Shown here in pieces: positions 15,702 through 24,972 of a DNA stretch of 64,000 nucleotides. Within the stretch, counting starts at the first letter, position 1; every line of letters starts with the position of its first letter. Source of the stretch: an uncultured Trichococcus sp. (GTDB taxonomy: Bacteria > Bacillota > Bacilli > Lactobacillales > Aerococcaceae). The DNA lies in assembly GCF_963667775.1 (NCBI RefSeq), contig NZ_OY764015.1, positions 2,779,001 to 2,843,000 on the forward strand, given 5' to 3'. The notes under the pieces were generated by a model. It saw only the letters and a list, made by a program, of their open reading frames with translations. It was not told where the DNA came from and did not search any database. The position numbers and the translations under genes are program-made.

Positions 15702-15759
15702 CGTGTTGCAGTATATACCTGATTATTTGGCGCTTACAAAAGTTTACTTGGAGGCAAAT

Positions 15760-18327
15760 ATGAAAAGAGATATTAAGATAATCATGCACACCCATTGGGA
15801 CCGGGAATGGTATTTCACTAAGGACGAAACGAAGGTGCTCCTAAGAAACCATATGGAGGAAGTCATGACCTATCTGGAGAAGCATCCGGATGCCATATAT
15901 ATCCTGGATGGTCAGAGCGTCATGATAGATGATTACCTGGAACTGGAGCCGAAAGCAGAAGAAAGACTGAGAAACCTAGTGGGCAAGGGGAGTCTTAGGG
16001 TCGGTCCTTGGTATACTCAGACAGATCTTCTTCTGGTCCATGGCGAGTCCATCTACAGGAACTTATACTATGGCATAAAAAGAGCCTCGGAGTTCGGCGA
16101 ACCGATGAAGGTTGGTTATGCCCCGGATACCTTCGGCCACGCCAGCCAGATGCCTCAGATATATGATCAGTTCGGTATCGGATCAAGCTTCTTCTGGAGA
16201 GGTTTCAGTGAGCTGAAGGCTGAAAAATCAGACTTTCTTTGGGAGGGCATCGATGGCACGAAAATAGTAGGAGTGAATCTTGCTACGGGCTATCAGGGCG
16301 CCAAGTATCTGGAAGAGAATATAGATGAACTTGAAGCTAGAATGCATAAAATCATGCCGGTACTGGACAAGTACTCTGCAGGAGATGCCCGACTTATCAT
16401 GAACGGCCATGACCAGATGCCTATCCAATCCAACATCGAAGCAGTTATGGAGAATATGCGGAAAATTTACCCGGAGGACAGCATTTCCATATCGGATTTT
16501 GAAAGCTATGTGGATTCGCTGGACAAGGACAGCCTAGAGGTGGTCAAAGGGGAACTCAGCCACAGCAGACATGCGAGAATACATAGGACCATCGGCTCTA
16601 CGAGGATGGATATCAAGCTTCTGAACTCAGAAATAGAGTACAATCTCTATAATGTCCTTGAGCCGCTTGCGGTCATAGGAAGAGACGCGGGCATATCCTA
16701 TCCGCATGGTGTTGTGGAAGCTATCTTGAAGCTCCTCTTTGGGGCCCATGCCCATGACAGTATCGGAGGGTGCAACTCGGACAAGGTCAATCAGGATATC
16801 AAGCAAAGGTTACTCTGTGCAAAGGAAATGATTGATACACAGATAGAGCTTCACTTGAGATTATTGACCATGGCGGACAGAATGAATAACAACACACTGG
16901 TCATTGTGAATCCCCTTCCGGAAAGAAGACAGAACGAATATGTCGAGATGGAAATGCTCACAAGGACCAAAGGCTTCAAGATACTGGATGAAGATGACAA
17001 GGAAGTGTCCTACACGTTGCTTTCTCAGGCTGAGGAAGATGCCGGCTTGATCGATAGACAAGTAGCTGCAAGACTTCTGGACATTAAGGTGTACAGAAGC
17101 AAGGTAATGGTTCGGGTGAATCAGATGGAAGGGCTAAGCGTCAGATACTTCAAATTCCTTGAAGTGGAACATATCCACGATACGTTGAGCGCAGCTGAAG
17201 GCAAGAGCATTGAGAATCGCTGGGGAAAACTTTATGTGGCAGACAACAGCATCAATTATGAAGATTATGCAACCGGGAAACTGCACAAAAATATTCTGTT
17301 CATAGAAAACAGCGGAGATGCGGGGGACAGTTACGACTACTCACCGCCGTTGAAAGATAGAATCATAAACAGTTCAACAGCAGGCATCATTCAGGTGGAA
17401 AAGAAATCCGGAGAAGGCATTCAGGAAATGAGCTTCACCTGGTCCATGGCCGTTCCAGCTGACCTTTCTCAAAGGGAAGAGGGGCCGGATGACGTTGAAG
17501 CAGTATTTACAGGAGCCTTCAGAATGTTCGATAATGATCCTAAGGTCCATGCCGAAATCAATCATGTGAACCTGGCGAAAGACAGCAGGTACAGATTGGT
17601 CATGAAGACAGGGATCGTGTCCGACGAGGTAGTGGTGGACGGCTATCTGTCCGAACAGAAGAAACTTGCCTATCTTGCAGAAGAACTCTCCGTATGGCAA
17701 GAGGAAAATTGGGTCGAGAAACCAGTGAGCATAGAAACCTGTCAGAGCTATGTGAGCTTGAAAGAAGAGAGCGCTGAGGCCGTACTTTATACCTATGGCT
17801 TGAAGGAATACGAGGTGCTGGAGGATGAAATCCACCTTACTCTCTCTAGAAGCTTCTCCCATCTTGGGAAGAGGGAATTGGTCAACAGACCTGGAAGACC
17901 CTCAGGCATAGAGATAGAGACGCCAGACAATGAACTTATGGGTAAACCATTTACCTTCAATGTCGCCTTCTCTTTCCACAAGACGGAATTGAACTTGGCC
18001 AAGGAAGCGAAGAAATACCTGAGTCCTATCATTGGATACCAGAGAAAAGAATTCAACCGATTCAATCTCAATGCACGGGAAGAACTTGTGATTTCCAGGG
18101 AGAATCTTACCTTGGAACTGGGACAGGCGGCCGTGTCAGCGGTGAAATTGACCGAAACGCAAAATGAAATCTTCCTGCGCATATTCAATCCGACAGCAGA
18201 AACGCTGGTCATCAAGCTTCCTGAAAAAACCTATAGAGCGGATGCCATGGAAAACAGCTTGGACTCCATGAGTACTGCAACTCTGAAACCGCAGGAGATA
18301 CTTAACCTGATTGTTGCTAAAAAGTAA
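15760..18327 (+). CDS. mngB: GH38 mannosylglycerate hydrolase (MngB-like)
   Basis: The 855-aa protein matches the length and sequence course of E. coli MngB, which cleaves 2-O-(6-phospho-alpha-mannosyl)-D-glycerate to mannose-6-phosphate and glycerate. Visible motifs: HTHWDREW (zinc ligands H10, H12), GPWYTQTD, GYAPDTFGH with the likely nucleophile Asp near 122, NGHDQMP, HRTIGSTRMDIK and AHAHDSIGG. These last two are shared with MngB rather than with eukaryotic or lysosomal mannosidases. Start ATG 15760 with TTGGAGG upstream. The operon also carries PTS, mannose-6-P isomerase and glycerate kinase genes, which supports this substrate over other alpha-mannosides. IS66 now lies immediately upstream, so expression may be impaired. 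Confidence 0.88.
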   Translation: MKRDIKIIMHTHWDREWYFTKDETKVLLRNHMEEVMTYLEKHPDAIYILDGQSVMIDDYLELEPKAEERLRNLVGKGSLRVGPWYTQTDLLLVHGESIYRNLYYGIKRASEFGEPMKVGYAPDTFGHASQMPQIYDQFGIGSSFFWRGFSELKAEKSDFLWEGIDGTKIVGVNLATGYQGAKYLEENIDELEARMHKIMPVLDKYSAGDARLIMNGHDQMPIQSNIEAVMENMRKIYPEDSISISDFESYVDSLDKDSLEVVKGELSHSRHARIHRTIGSTRMDIKLLNSEIEYNLYNVLEPLAVIGRDAGISYPHGVVEAILKLLFGAHAHDSIGGCNSDKVNQDIKQRLLCAKEMIDTQIELHLRLLTMADRMNNNTLVIVNPLPERRQNEYVEMEMLTRTKGFKILDEDDKEVSYTLLSQAEEDAGLIDRQVAARLLDIKVYRSKVMVRVNQMEGLSVRYFKFLEVEHIHDTLSAAEGKSIENRWGKLYVADNSINYEDYATGKLHKNILFIENSGDAGDSYDYSPPLKDRIINSSTAGIIQVEKKSGEGIQEMSFTWSMAVPADLSQREEGPDDVEAVFTGAFRMFDNDPKVHAEINHVNLAKDSRYRLVMKTGIVSDEVVVDGYLSEQKKLAYLAEELSVWQEENWVEKPVSIETCQSYVSLKEESAEAVLYTYGLKEYEVLEDEIHLTLSRSFSHLGKRELVNRPGRPSGIEIETPDNELMGKPFTFNVAFSFHKTELNLAKEAKKYLSPIIGYQRKEFNRFNLNAREELVISRENLTLELGQAAVSAVKLTETQNEIFLRIFNPTAETLVIKLPEKTYRADAMENSLDSMSTATLKPQEILNLIVAKK

Positions 18328-18358
18328 CATCCATTCATTGATAAAGGAGTGAATAAGC

Positions 18359-19984
18359 ATGTCAAATTTTAAGAAAAACTTCCAAAGTTTTGGTAAATCA
18401 TTGCTTTTCCCGATCAGTCTGTTGTCTTTCATGGCAATTTTTCTGGGGCTGGCAGCAGCCCTTCAGAACCAAAATATCATCGCAACCCTGCCTTTTCTGG
18501 AGAATACCGGCTTGCAGACGGTCTTGGGTCTGATCAGAAAGCTTGCTGCACTTCCATTTGGACAGTTACCGTTGCTCTTTGCAATGTCGATTCCATTAGG
18601 GATGGTCAAAAGAGATAAGGGTGTGGCTGTCTACGCAGGGACAGTGGGATACATCGCCATGCTGATCGGTATGAGCTACGTGCTCTCGGTCCAAGGAAAT
18701 ACAGCCGACACAACTTCTGTAGCGTATCTGATGGAAACAGGTGGTCTGAGCCAAGTGGATGCCACTCTGCAAAACGCTTTGTTCACAAACGTTCTGGGAA
18801 TTTTTGTCTACAACACCAATGTGATTGGCGGTATCATCGCCGGACTGATGGCTGTGTATCTGCACAATAAGTACCGTGAGACTGAACTTCATGCATCATT
18901 GACCTTCTTCAGTGGCCAGAGATTCGTACCGATTGTCACAGCGCTTGTCATGGTAGTGATAGGAATCCTTTTGACTTTCGTGTGGCCGTTGGTGAACAAC
19001 GTCATCATCATGATGGGCAAACTCATCAGTGAGAGCGGACTCTTTGGGGTATTCCTCTACGGTTTCACAGAGAAAATCATCAATCCTACAGGGCTTCACC
19101 ATATCTTAAACCAAACCTTCCGATTCACAGCACTTGGTGGGGTTGAGACTATTGACGGACAAACTTTGGTGGGAGCACTTCAGATATACCTTTATCAGCT
19201 GGACAATCAATTGGAATTTTCAAAAAATGCCACAGCGTTCTTGGCACAAGGTAAGATTCTGCACATGGTATTCGGTATGCCTGCTGTGGTTTTGGCCATG
19301 TACCGTACGGCGCTTCCTGAGAAGCGGGATAAAGTACTCAAGTTCTTCTTGGCTGGTGTCACTGCGTCGATTCTTACAGGTATCACAGAACCGATCGAGT
19401 TCACCTTCATCTTCATCTCACCTATCCTCTGGGTTGTCAATGCCATCTTTGCAGGCCTGGCATTCCTTGTTCCGGCGATGTTTGGAGCAGCCATCGGAAA
19501 CATCCAGGGCGGGATCATTGACTGGTTCGTCTTTGGGGTACTCCAAGGGGCTCAGACCAAATGGTATTTGTATCTGCTTGCCGGACCTGTCTTCTTCGCC
19601 ATGTACTATTTCGTTTTCAGTTTCATCATTAGCAAATTCAATGTCATGACACTTGGGAGAAGGGACTCCGACTTCAGCGAGGAGGAAGAAACTTCAGCAT
19701 TCGTGAGCGTAACAGATCAGGATAGAGCTACTGCGATAAATATCATAGAAGGCCTGGGTGGTCTTGACAATATCGTGGATGTGGACAACTGCATCACGAG
19801 ACTCAGAGTTGAGGTCAAGGATGGAAACCTCATCAAAGAGGACCTCATCAAGAAGACCCAACCGAATGGTATCGTCAGACCAGATGCCAACACTATTCAT
19901 GTAGTTTACGGCGGAAGAATCACCAAAATCAGAAACATCGTGGACAACTATATCTATGAGCTGAGAGCAAATAAAACAGAATAA
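18359..19984 (+). CDS. PTS glucose-family IICB component (likely mannosylglycerate)
   Basis: A 541-aa membrane protein with about 10 hydrophobic segments forming the EIIC domain (1-430), including the conserved GITEPIEFTFIF motif. A C-terminal EIIB domain follows, with phosphorylated Cys near 477 in DNCITRLRVE and a VYGGRITKIRN tail. There is no fused IIA domain; the separate IIA gene two places downstream can supply it. E. coli MngA is a fructose-family IIABC, so if this operon imports mannosylglycerate it uses a glucose-family transporter instead. GGAGTGAATAAGC precedes the ATG. It follows mngB after 31 bases, so both are co-transcribed. Confidence 0.88.
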   Translation: MSNFKKNFQSFGKSLLFPISLLSFMAIFLGLAAALQNQNIIATLPFLENTGLQTVLGLIRKLAALPFGQLPLLFAMSIPLGMVKRDKGVAVYAGTVGYIAMLIGMSYVLSVQGNTADTTSVAYLMETGGLSQVDATLQNALFTNVLGIFVYNTNVIGGIIAGLMAVYLHNKYRETELHASLTFFSGQRFVPIVTALVMVVIGILLTFVWPLVNNVIIMMGKLISESGLFGVFLYGFTEKIINPTGLHHILNQTFRFTALGGVETIDGQTLVGALQIYLYQLDNQLEFSKNATAFLAQGKILHMVFGMPAVVLAMYRTALPEKRDKVLKFFLAGVTASILTGITEPIEFTFIFISPILWVVNAIFAGLAFLVPAMFGAAIGNIQGGIIDWFVFGVLQGAQTKWYLYLLAGPVFFAMYYFVFSFIISKFNVMTLGRRDSDFSEEEETSAFVSVTDQDRATAINIIEGLGGLDNIVDVDNCITRLRVEVKDGNLIKEDLIKKTQPNGIVRPDANTIHVVYGGRITKIRNIVDNYIYELRANKTE

Positions 19985-19994
19985 GGCACTACCG

Positions 19995-20026
19995 GTGAAG
20001 GCACAGAATATTTTGTGCCTTCACTC
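19995..20026 (+). other. Intercistronic hairpin between PTS gene and manA
   Basis: GTGAAGGCACA (19995-20005) pairs perfectly with TGTGCCTTCAC (20014-20024). No T-run follows, so it is more likely an mRNA processing or stability element than a terminator. Confidence 0.5.
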
Positions 20027-20085
20027 TAATATTCTCTATTCGTCAAATGTAACAGATCAATTCAAAATATATCAGGAGGAGAGAG

Positions 20086-21045
20086 ATGCAAGAACCATTA
20101 TTCATGCGACCGAAGCTACAGGAAAAAATATGGGGTGGAACCAAATTACACGATATCTACGGATATGAGATTCCCTCTGATCACACGGGGGAATGTTGGG
20201 CAATCAGTGCGCATCCGGATGGCGTCGGTAGCATCGGAAACGGCGATTATGCTGGCTTACCATTGGACGCTCTTTACGAAAAGCATCCGGAATTATTCGG
20301 TAACCCTAAATCTGTGGTATTCCCTTTGCTGACGAAAATCATCGATGCCACCGAAGACCTCTCTGTTCAAGTGCATCCAGATGACAGCTATGGTCTGAAA
20401 TATGAAGGTGAATTGGGCAAAACGGAATGTTGGTATATCATCGATGCTGATGAAGATTCCGAAATCGTCTATGGACATAATGCCAAAACAAAAGACGAAT
20501 TTTCCGGATTGATCGCTGACGGTAAATGGGACGACTTGCTGCGCCGTGTGAAAGTGAAGGCTGGCGATTTCTTCTTTGTGCCGAGCGGAACCATCCATGC
20601 AATCGGTGCAGGCATCATGATTTTGGAAACCCAACAAAGCAGCAATACGACTTACCGTGTCTATGACTACGGCCGAAAGGATGATGCAGGGAATGAACGT
20701 GACCTGCACATTGAACAGTCCATCGCGGTTGCTACAATCCCTCATCAGGATCCCGTCAATCATTTCAAAGTCAGAACAGAAGCCGACAATAGCGTAACGA
20801 CCTTCATCGAAAGTGAGTATTTTAATGTCTGCAAATGGGATATCCATTCCAAGATGACCTTCACCAAAGATGCTCCTTATACACTAGTCAGCGTTATCGA
20901 AGGGACCGGGAACATCACGGTATCCGAAAAAGTGTATGCTTTGAAAAAAGGCGATCATTTCATTTTGCCTTCATCGGTGGATTCGTGGACACTGTCCGGA
21001 TCGATGCAATTGATTGCGTCCACCCCAGGATACAAAAGTCTGTAA
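20086..21045 (+). CDS. manA: Class I mannose-6-phosphate isomerase
   Basis: A 319-aa cupin-type isomerase converting mannose-6-phosphate to fructose-6-phosphate. Zinc-site motifs are visible: VQVHPDDSYG, GKTECWYI and SGTIHAIGAG, plus YRVYDYGRKD with the catalytic Arg. Length is typical of the short Firmicute form. The ATG follows AGGAGGAGAG. In this operon it takes the mannose-6-phosphate produced by MngB into glycolysis. It is separated from the PTS gene by about 100 bases with a stable hairpin, which may set different expression levels. Confidence 0.95.
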   Translation: MQEPLFMRPKLQEKIWGGTKLHDIYGYEIPSDHTGECWAISAHPDGVGSIGNGDYAGLPLDALYEKHPELFGNPKSVVFPLLTKIIDATEDLSVQVHPDDSYGLKYEGELGKTECWYIIDADEDSEIVYGHNAKTKDEFSGLIADGKWDDLLRRVKVKAGDFFFVPSGTIHAIGAGIMILETQQSSNTTYRVYDYGRKDDAGNERDLHIEQSIAVATIPHQDPVNHFKVRTEADNSVTTFIESEYFNVCKWDIHSKMTFTKDAPYTLVSVIEGTGNITVSEKVYALKKGDHFILPSSVDSWTLSGSMQLIASTPGYKSL

Positions 21046-21098
21046 GAATAAGCGAAGGACAAACAAAAGGTAAACAAAAATCAGAAAGAGGCGAGAGC

Positions 21099-21602
21099 AT
21101 GTTTGACTTTTTAAAAAAAAATAAAAAAAGAGATGTGTTTGATAGAGCGGTAGCTTTATTTTCACCGGTTAACGGGACCGTGATCCCTATCATAGAGGTT
21201 TCAGATCCTGTTTTTTCGCAAAAAATGATGGGTGATGGATTTGCTGTTGTTCCAACCGATGGGGATATTTATTCCCCTGTAGAAGGGAAGGTATTAAGTA
21301 TCTTTCCCACGAAACATGCACTCGGCATCGAATTGGATAACGGATTGGAATTGTTGTTGCACATGGGCTTGGACACGGTGGAATTGAACGGCAAACCTTT
21401 TGAGATTTTTGTGAAAGAAGGTCAAGCGTTACTGTCAGATACATTAATTGCCAAAGTTGACTTAGAGCAGTTAGAGGAATCCGGGAAAGAGAATGCGATG
21501 GTTGTCGTTATAACAAACATGGATAAAGTGAAAAATTACAGTTTGGCTGTAACGGGTAAAACGACTGCGAAAACAAAAGTTGGAAGTGTCACATCAGTAT
21601 GA
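21099..21602 (+). CDS. PTS IIA component, glucose (Crr) family
   Basis: A 167-aa soluble phosphocarrier. The frame matches IIA-Glc closely: SPVNGTVIPI, GFAVVPTDGDIYSPVEG, FPTKHALGIEL and LLLHMGLDTVELNG, with His73 and His88 corresponding to the two active-site histidines (75 and 90 in E. coli). Start ATG 21099, preceded by AGAAAGAGGCG. It should hand phosphate from HPr to the IICB encoded upstream. Placement between manA and glycerate kinase shows it is operon-dedicated, though it could also serve other IIA-less glucose-family permeases. Confidence 0.93.
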   Translation: MFDFLKKNKKRDVFDRAVALFSPVNGTVIPIIEVSDPVFSQKMMGDGFAVVPTDGDIYSPVEGKVLSIFPTKHALGIELDNGLELLLHMGLDTVELNGKPFEIFVKEGQALLSDTLIAKVDLEQLEESGKENAMVVVITNMDKVKNYSLAVTGKTTAKTKVGSVTSV

Positions 21603-21647
21603 TTTCTGTATAGGGTGAGCAAAGTGTAAATTTTCGAGGAGAAAGAG

Positions 21648-21776
21648 TTGCGTGAAAAAATAAAGAAAGGGGAGCCTACTCAAAAGATATCCAAAAAAGC
21701 AAAAACGCGCGGTGTGCTGAAGGAGAATTTTTCAGTCGGATACAGCACTGTGGAATGTCAAGTTTGCTTTGAGTAG
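21648..21776 (+). CDS. Possible 42-aa basic small protein between IIA and glycerate kinase
   Basis: An open frame from TTG 21648 with GAGGAG at 21637-21642 fills most of the 183-base gap and ends 9 bases before the next ATG. The peptide is basic in its first half (REKIKKGEPTQKISKKAKT) and ends VECQVCFE with a C-x2-C pair. No family recognised. It could be a real operon-internal small protein or chance. The well-placed Shine-Dalgarno sequence and the tight fit are the only support. Confidence 0.3.
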   Translation: MREKIKKGEPTQKISKKAKTRGVLKENFSVGYSTVECQVCFE

Positions 21777-21785
21777 CAAAGGACG

Positions 21786-22952
21786 ATGGACAAGGACATA
21801 AAAGTTGTCATAGCGGCAGACTCCTTTAAAGGGAGTGCCTCTACGATTGAAGTAGAAGAATACATTGAACGCGGCATCAATAAAGTGGGCCGATCAGTAG
21901 CTATCGTCAAAGTACCGGTCGCTGATGGCGGCGAGGGCACCGTTGATGCCCTAGTGATCGGTTGTAAAGGAACGTACAGATATGCAGACGTGACAGCGCC
22001 GCAAGGGAACAGGATAAAGGCGAAATTCGGTATCATCCATGACCATATTGCAGTTCTTGAGATGGCCGAAGCATCAGGACTTGCTTTAGTCGATGTAGAA
22101 AAAAATGATATCTATACAGCGACAACCTACGGGACGGGTGAATTGATTCAATCAGCGTTGGATTGCGGCGTCCAGGAGATCTATATCGGCATCGGCGGCA
22201 GCGCCACGAATGATGGCGGGGTCGGAATGGCGCAAGCTTTGGGTATATCCTTTAAGGATGCCGATGGAAATGAAATCCCGCTTGGAGCAACCGGCTTGGG
22301 GAATATTGAGACGATCGATGTCAGCGAAATCGATCCCCGCCTGAAAGATGTGAAGATCACCATTTTGTCCGATGTTACCAACCCGCTTTGCGGCGAGAAT
22401 GGTGCTTCCTATATCTATGGCCCACAAAAAGGCGCATCGAAGGAAGATGTAAAGAAATTGGATGCTTCGTTGTTGCACTACGGAGAAGTAATCCGATCAC
22501 AATTAGGCATCGACATCATCGATAAACCCGGTGCAGGGGCGGCCGGAGGATTGGGTGCTGGGCTGATGGCATTTTGTGATGCGGAGAGCTACAGCGGGAT
22601 TGAGAAAGTGTTATCGATTTTGGATATCGAATCCCACTTCCGGGATGCTGATTTAGTCATCACAGGCGAAGGCAGGATCGATGCGCAATCCCTTTATGGG
22701 AAAGCGCCGGTCGGCATTGCGCGGATGGCGAAGAAATATAAGCTGCCCGTGATTGCAATTGTCGGGAGCAGCGGGGACGATCTCGGGCCTATCTATGAAA
22801 CAGGCATCGATCTGATTTTGGATATTGTCAATAAACCGATGCAGTTGGCTGAGGCCATCGCCAATACAGAAACGCTGATAACGAATACTGGTGAATCGGC
22901 TTTCCGCGCCTTTTTGTTAAGCCGCAATGCAGTAGGGTTAGCGCTCTCGTAA
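21786..22952 (+). CDS. glxK: Glycerate kinase (GlxK/GarK family)
   Basis: A 388-aa protein of the glycerate kinase type 1 family, which phosphorylates D-glycerate to 2-phosphoglycerate. Recognisable segments: VVIAADSFKGSASTIEV at the N-terminus, VPVADGGEGTVDAL, YIGIGGSATNDGGVGMAQAL (nucleotide/substrate loop), PGAGAAGGLGAGLMAF and VITGEGRIDAQSLYGKAPVG. AAAGG precedes the ATG. As last gene of the mng operon it would consume the glycerate released by MngB; its presence is the main argument that the operon substrate is mannosylglycerate rather than a plain mannoside. A terminator follows. Confidence 0.93.
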   Translation: MDKDIKVVIAADSFKGSASTIEVEEYIERGINKVGRSVAIVKVPVADGGEGTVDALVIGCKGTYRYADVTAPQGNRIKAKFGIIHDHIAVLEMAEASGLALVDVEKNDIYTATTYGTGELIQSALDCGVQEIYIGIGGSATNDGGVGMAQALGISFKDADGNEIPLGATGLGNIETIDVSEIDPRLKDVKITILSDVTNPLCGENGASYIYGPQKGASKEDVKKLDASLLHYGEVIRSQLGIDIIDKPGAGAAGGLGAGLMAFCDAESYSGIEKVLSILDIESHFRDADLVITGEGRIDAQSLYGKAPVGIARMAKKYKLPVIAIVGSSGDDLGPIYETGIDLILDIVNKPMQLAEAIANTETLITNTGESAFRAFLLSRNAVGLALS

Positions 22953-23024
22953 TCAATTAACTTGAACTAACTCGTATCAGCGGAGAGCATGCTTCTGACT
23001 GTCACAAAATATAAAAGATCTGAT

Positions 23025-23072
23025 AAACGCTATATTTTCTGATTTTCGCATCAGATTATAGGGCGTTTTTTT
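23025..23072 (+). terminator. Terminator of the mng operon
   Basis: AACGC-TATA pairs with TATA-GG-GCGTT around an inner CTGA/TCAG stem and is followed by seven T residues. The remaining 170 bases to ilvD show no gene. Confidence 0.7.
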
Positions 23073-23242
23073 AGTTTCGCATCATCTCAGGTCAATCAGT
23101 CAACTGGCGTTTAGCTTTTCAAACAACAATCTCTGCCAAGACCTAACTTACGGAGGGTCCCCGATAGTCTTTTGTGTACAGAAATGTTAGAATTTGATTA
23201 ATAGTAAGTGTTTGTGCATGAAAATACGGGAGGGGTTTGGGA

Positions 23243-24955
23243 ATGGATAACGATAAGAACAAAAAAGATTTACGCATCAACAGCTTCGTCTATGATGGGG
23301 TTGTGAAATCACCGAACCGTGCGATGCTGCGCGCGACAGGCATGCATGACGAAGACTTCAAAAAGCCTATGGTCGGGGTAATCAGCACTTGGGCTGAGAA
23401 CACGCCTTGCAATATCCACTTGAATGATCTGGCTGCAATCGCAAAAAACGGCATCAAGAAGCAGCACGGATGGCCAGTCCAGTTTACGACAGTGACCGTT
23501 TCGGATGGCATCGCCATGGGTACGCCGGGGATGAACTATTCATTGCCTTCGCGCGATCTGATTGCCGATTCGATCGAGGTTGCGGTAGGTGGCCAAAATC
23601 TGGACGCCTTCATCAGCATCGGCGGCTGCGATAAGAATATGCCGGGCTCTGTCATCGCGATGGCCAATGCGAACATCCCATCCATTTTTGTTTATGGGGG
23701 TACGATTGCTCCGGGCAAAGATGATGATGGCAACGACATCGATCTTGTATCCGTTTTTGAAGCCATCGGAAAGTGGAACAACGGCGAAATGACGGAAGAA
23801 GAAGTTCGGGCGATCGAATGCAATGCCTGTCCCGGACCAGGGGCTTGCGGCGGGATGTATACGGCCAACACGATGGCATCGGCTATCGAAACGATGGGGC
23901 TGAGCTTGCCGGGATCATCGTCGAACCCTGCGGCAACCGGTGATAAATTGAAGGATGTTTTCGAGGCCGGCGAAGCCATCATCGGCCTGATCGAAAAAAA
24001 TATCCGTCCGCGCGACATCATCACCCGCAAATCTCTGGAGAATGCCGTGGTGATCACGATGGCCTTGGGCGGATCGACGAACGCCATCCTGCATCTGTTG
24101 GCGATTGCCCATGCCGCCGAGGTGGACTTTGCGATCGAAGACTTCAATGAAATCCAAAAACGGGTACCGCATTTGGCCGATCTGAAACCTTCGGGAAAAT
24201 ATGTTTTCCAAGACCTGTATAACGTAGGCGGAGTGCCTGCCGTTCAGAAATACTTGCTTGACAACGGTTTGCTGCACGGCGACTGCTTGACCGTAACCGG
24301 CAAGACGCTGGCGGAAAACCTGGAAAACATGGCACCTTTGGCGGAAGGCCAAGACGTGATCATGACGCTTGAGAAGCCGAAACGTAAAGATGGCCCATTG
24401 ATTGTCCTGAAAGGCAATCTTGCTCCTGATGGCGCTGTCGTAAAAGTTTCCGGGCTGAAGCAACGACGCCATGAAGGACCGGCGAAGGTTTTCAATACCG
24501 AAGAAGCGGCGATCGAAGCGACCCTGAACGGGGAAATCGTGGACGGCGACGTCGTGGTTGTGCGCTTTGTCGGGCCGAAAGGTGGACCAGGTATGCCGGA
24601 AATGCTGTCCTTATCGAGCATCATTTCCGGAAAAGGCATCAAAGTGTGTCTGATCACAGATGGCCGTTTTTCCGGCGGTTCCCATGGGTTCGTGGTCGGG
24701 CATATCGCACCGGAGGCACAAGACGGCGGACCGATCGCCTTATTGGCAACGAATGATACGGTCATCATTGATCAGGATACACGCGAGCTGACGATGCAAG
24801 TATCCGATGAAGAGTTGGCTAAGCGACGCGAAACACTGGTGTTGCCGCCTTTGAAGTCGCGCGGTGTTCTGGGCAAATACGCGCACATCGTATCGTCCGC
24901 ATCGAAAGGTGCCGTAACCGACTTCTTCAACCGTAACCCATTCGAGGAAAAATAA
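23243..24955 (+). CDS. ilvD: Dihydroxy-acid dehydratase
   Basis: A 570-aa IlvD/Edd-family enzyme that dehydrates 2,3-dihydroxy-isovalerate and -methylvalerate in branched-chain amino-acid synthesis. Iron-sulphur ligands are visible in GGCDKNMPG and [20 protein letters not shown]. The C-terminal [20 protein letters not shown] block is typical of DHAD. ATG 23243 is preferred (GGGAGGGG 7 bases upstream) to the TTG at 23237. No other ilv genes are in the window, so it is either isolated or a sugar-acid dehydratase of the same family; the overall sequence favours DHAD. It is followed after 17 bases by a cluster-assembly factor gene. Confidence 0.93.
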   Translation: MDNDKNKKDLRINSFVYDGVVKSPNRAMLRATGMHDEDFKKPMVGVISTWAENTPCNIHLNDLAAIAKNGIKKQHGWPVQFTTVTVSDGIAMGTPGMNYSLPSRDLIADSIEVAVGGQNLDAFISIGGCDKNMPGSVIAMANANIPSIFVYGGTIAPGKDDDGNDIDLVSVFEAIGKWNNGEMTEEEVRAIECNACPGPGACGGMYTANTMASAIETMGLSLPGSSSNPAATGDKLKDVFEAGEAIIGLIEKNIRPRDIITRKSLENAVVITMALGGSTNAILHLLAIAHAAEVDFAIEDFNEIQKRVPHLADLKPSGKYVFQDLYNVGGVPAVQKYLLDNGLLHGDCLTVTGKTLAENLENMAPLAEGQDVIMTLEKPKRKDGPLIVLKGNLAPDGAVVKVSGLKQRRHEGPAKVFNTEEAAIEATLNGEIVDGDVVVVRFVGPKGGPGMPEMLSLSSIISGKGIKVCLITDGRFSGGSHGFVVGHIAPEAQDGGPIALLATNDTVIIDQDTRELTMQVSDEELAKRRETLVLPPLKSRGVLGKYAHIVSSASKGAVTDFFNRNPFEEK

Positions 24956-24972
24956 AAGGAGGCTGCCGCATA

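Larger units (their letters stand above)
13399..15737 (+). mobile_element. Complete IS66-family element with perfect 8-bp target duplication
   Basis: Perfect 22-base inverted repeats (13399-13420 and 15716-15737) are flanked by the direct repeat AAAAGTTT at 13391-13398 and 15738-15745. It encodes the three usual IS66 frames. The insertion lies in the 5' untranslated region of mngB: removal would join the promoter region directly to ACTTGGAGG and the mngB start. The intact ends and exact duplication indicate a recent transposition. Confidence 0.95.

Noticed and set aside
22953..23242. A T-box or other riboswitch before ilvD.
   Set aside because: No T-box motif or other aptamer core is present; only the mng terminator and plain spacer are seen.
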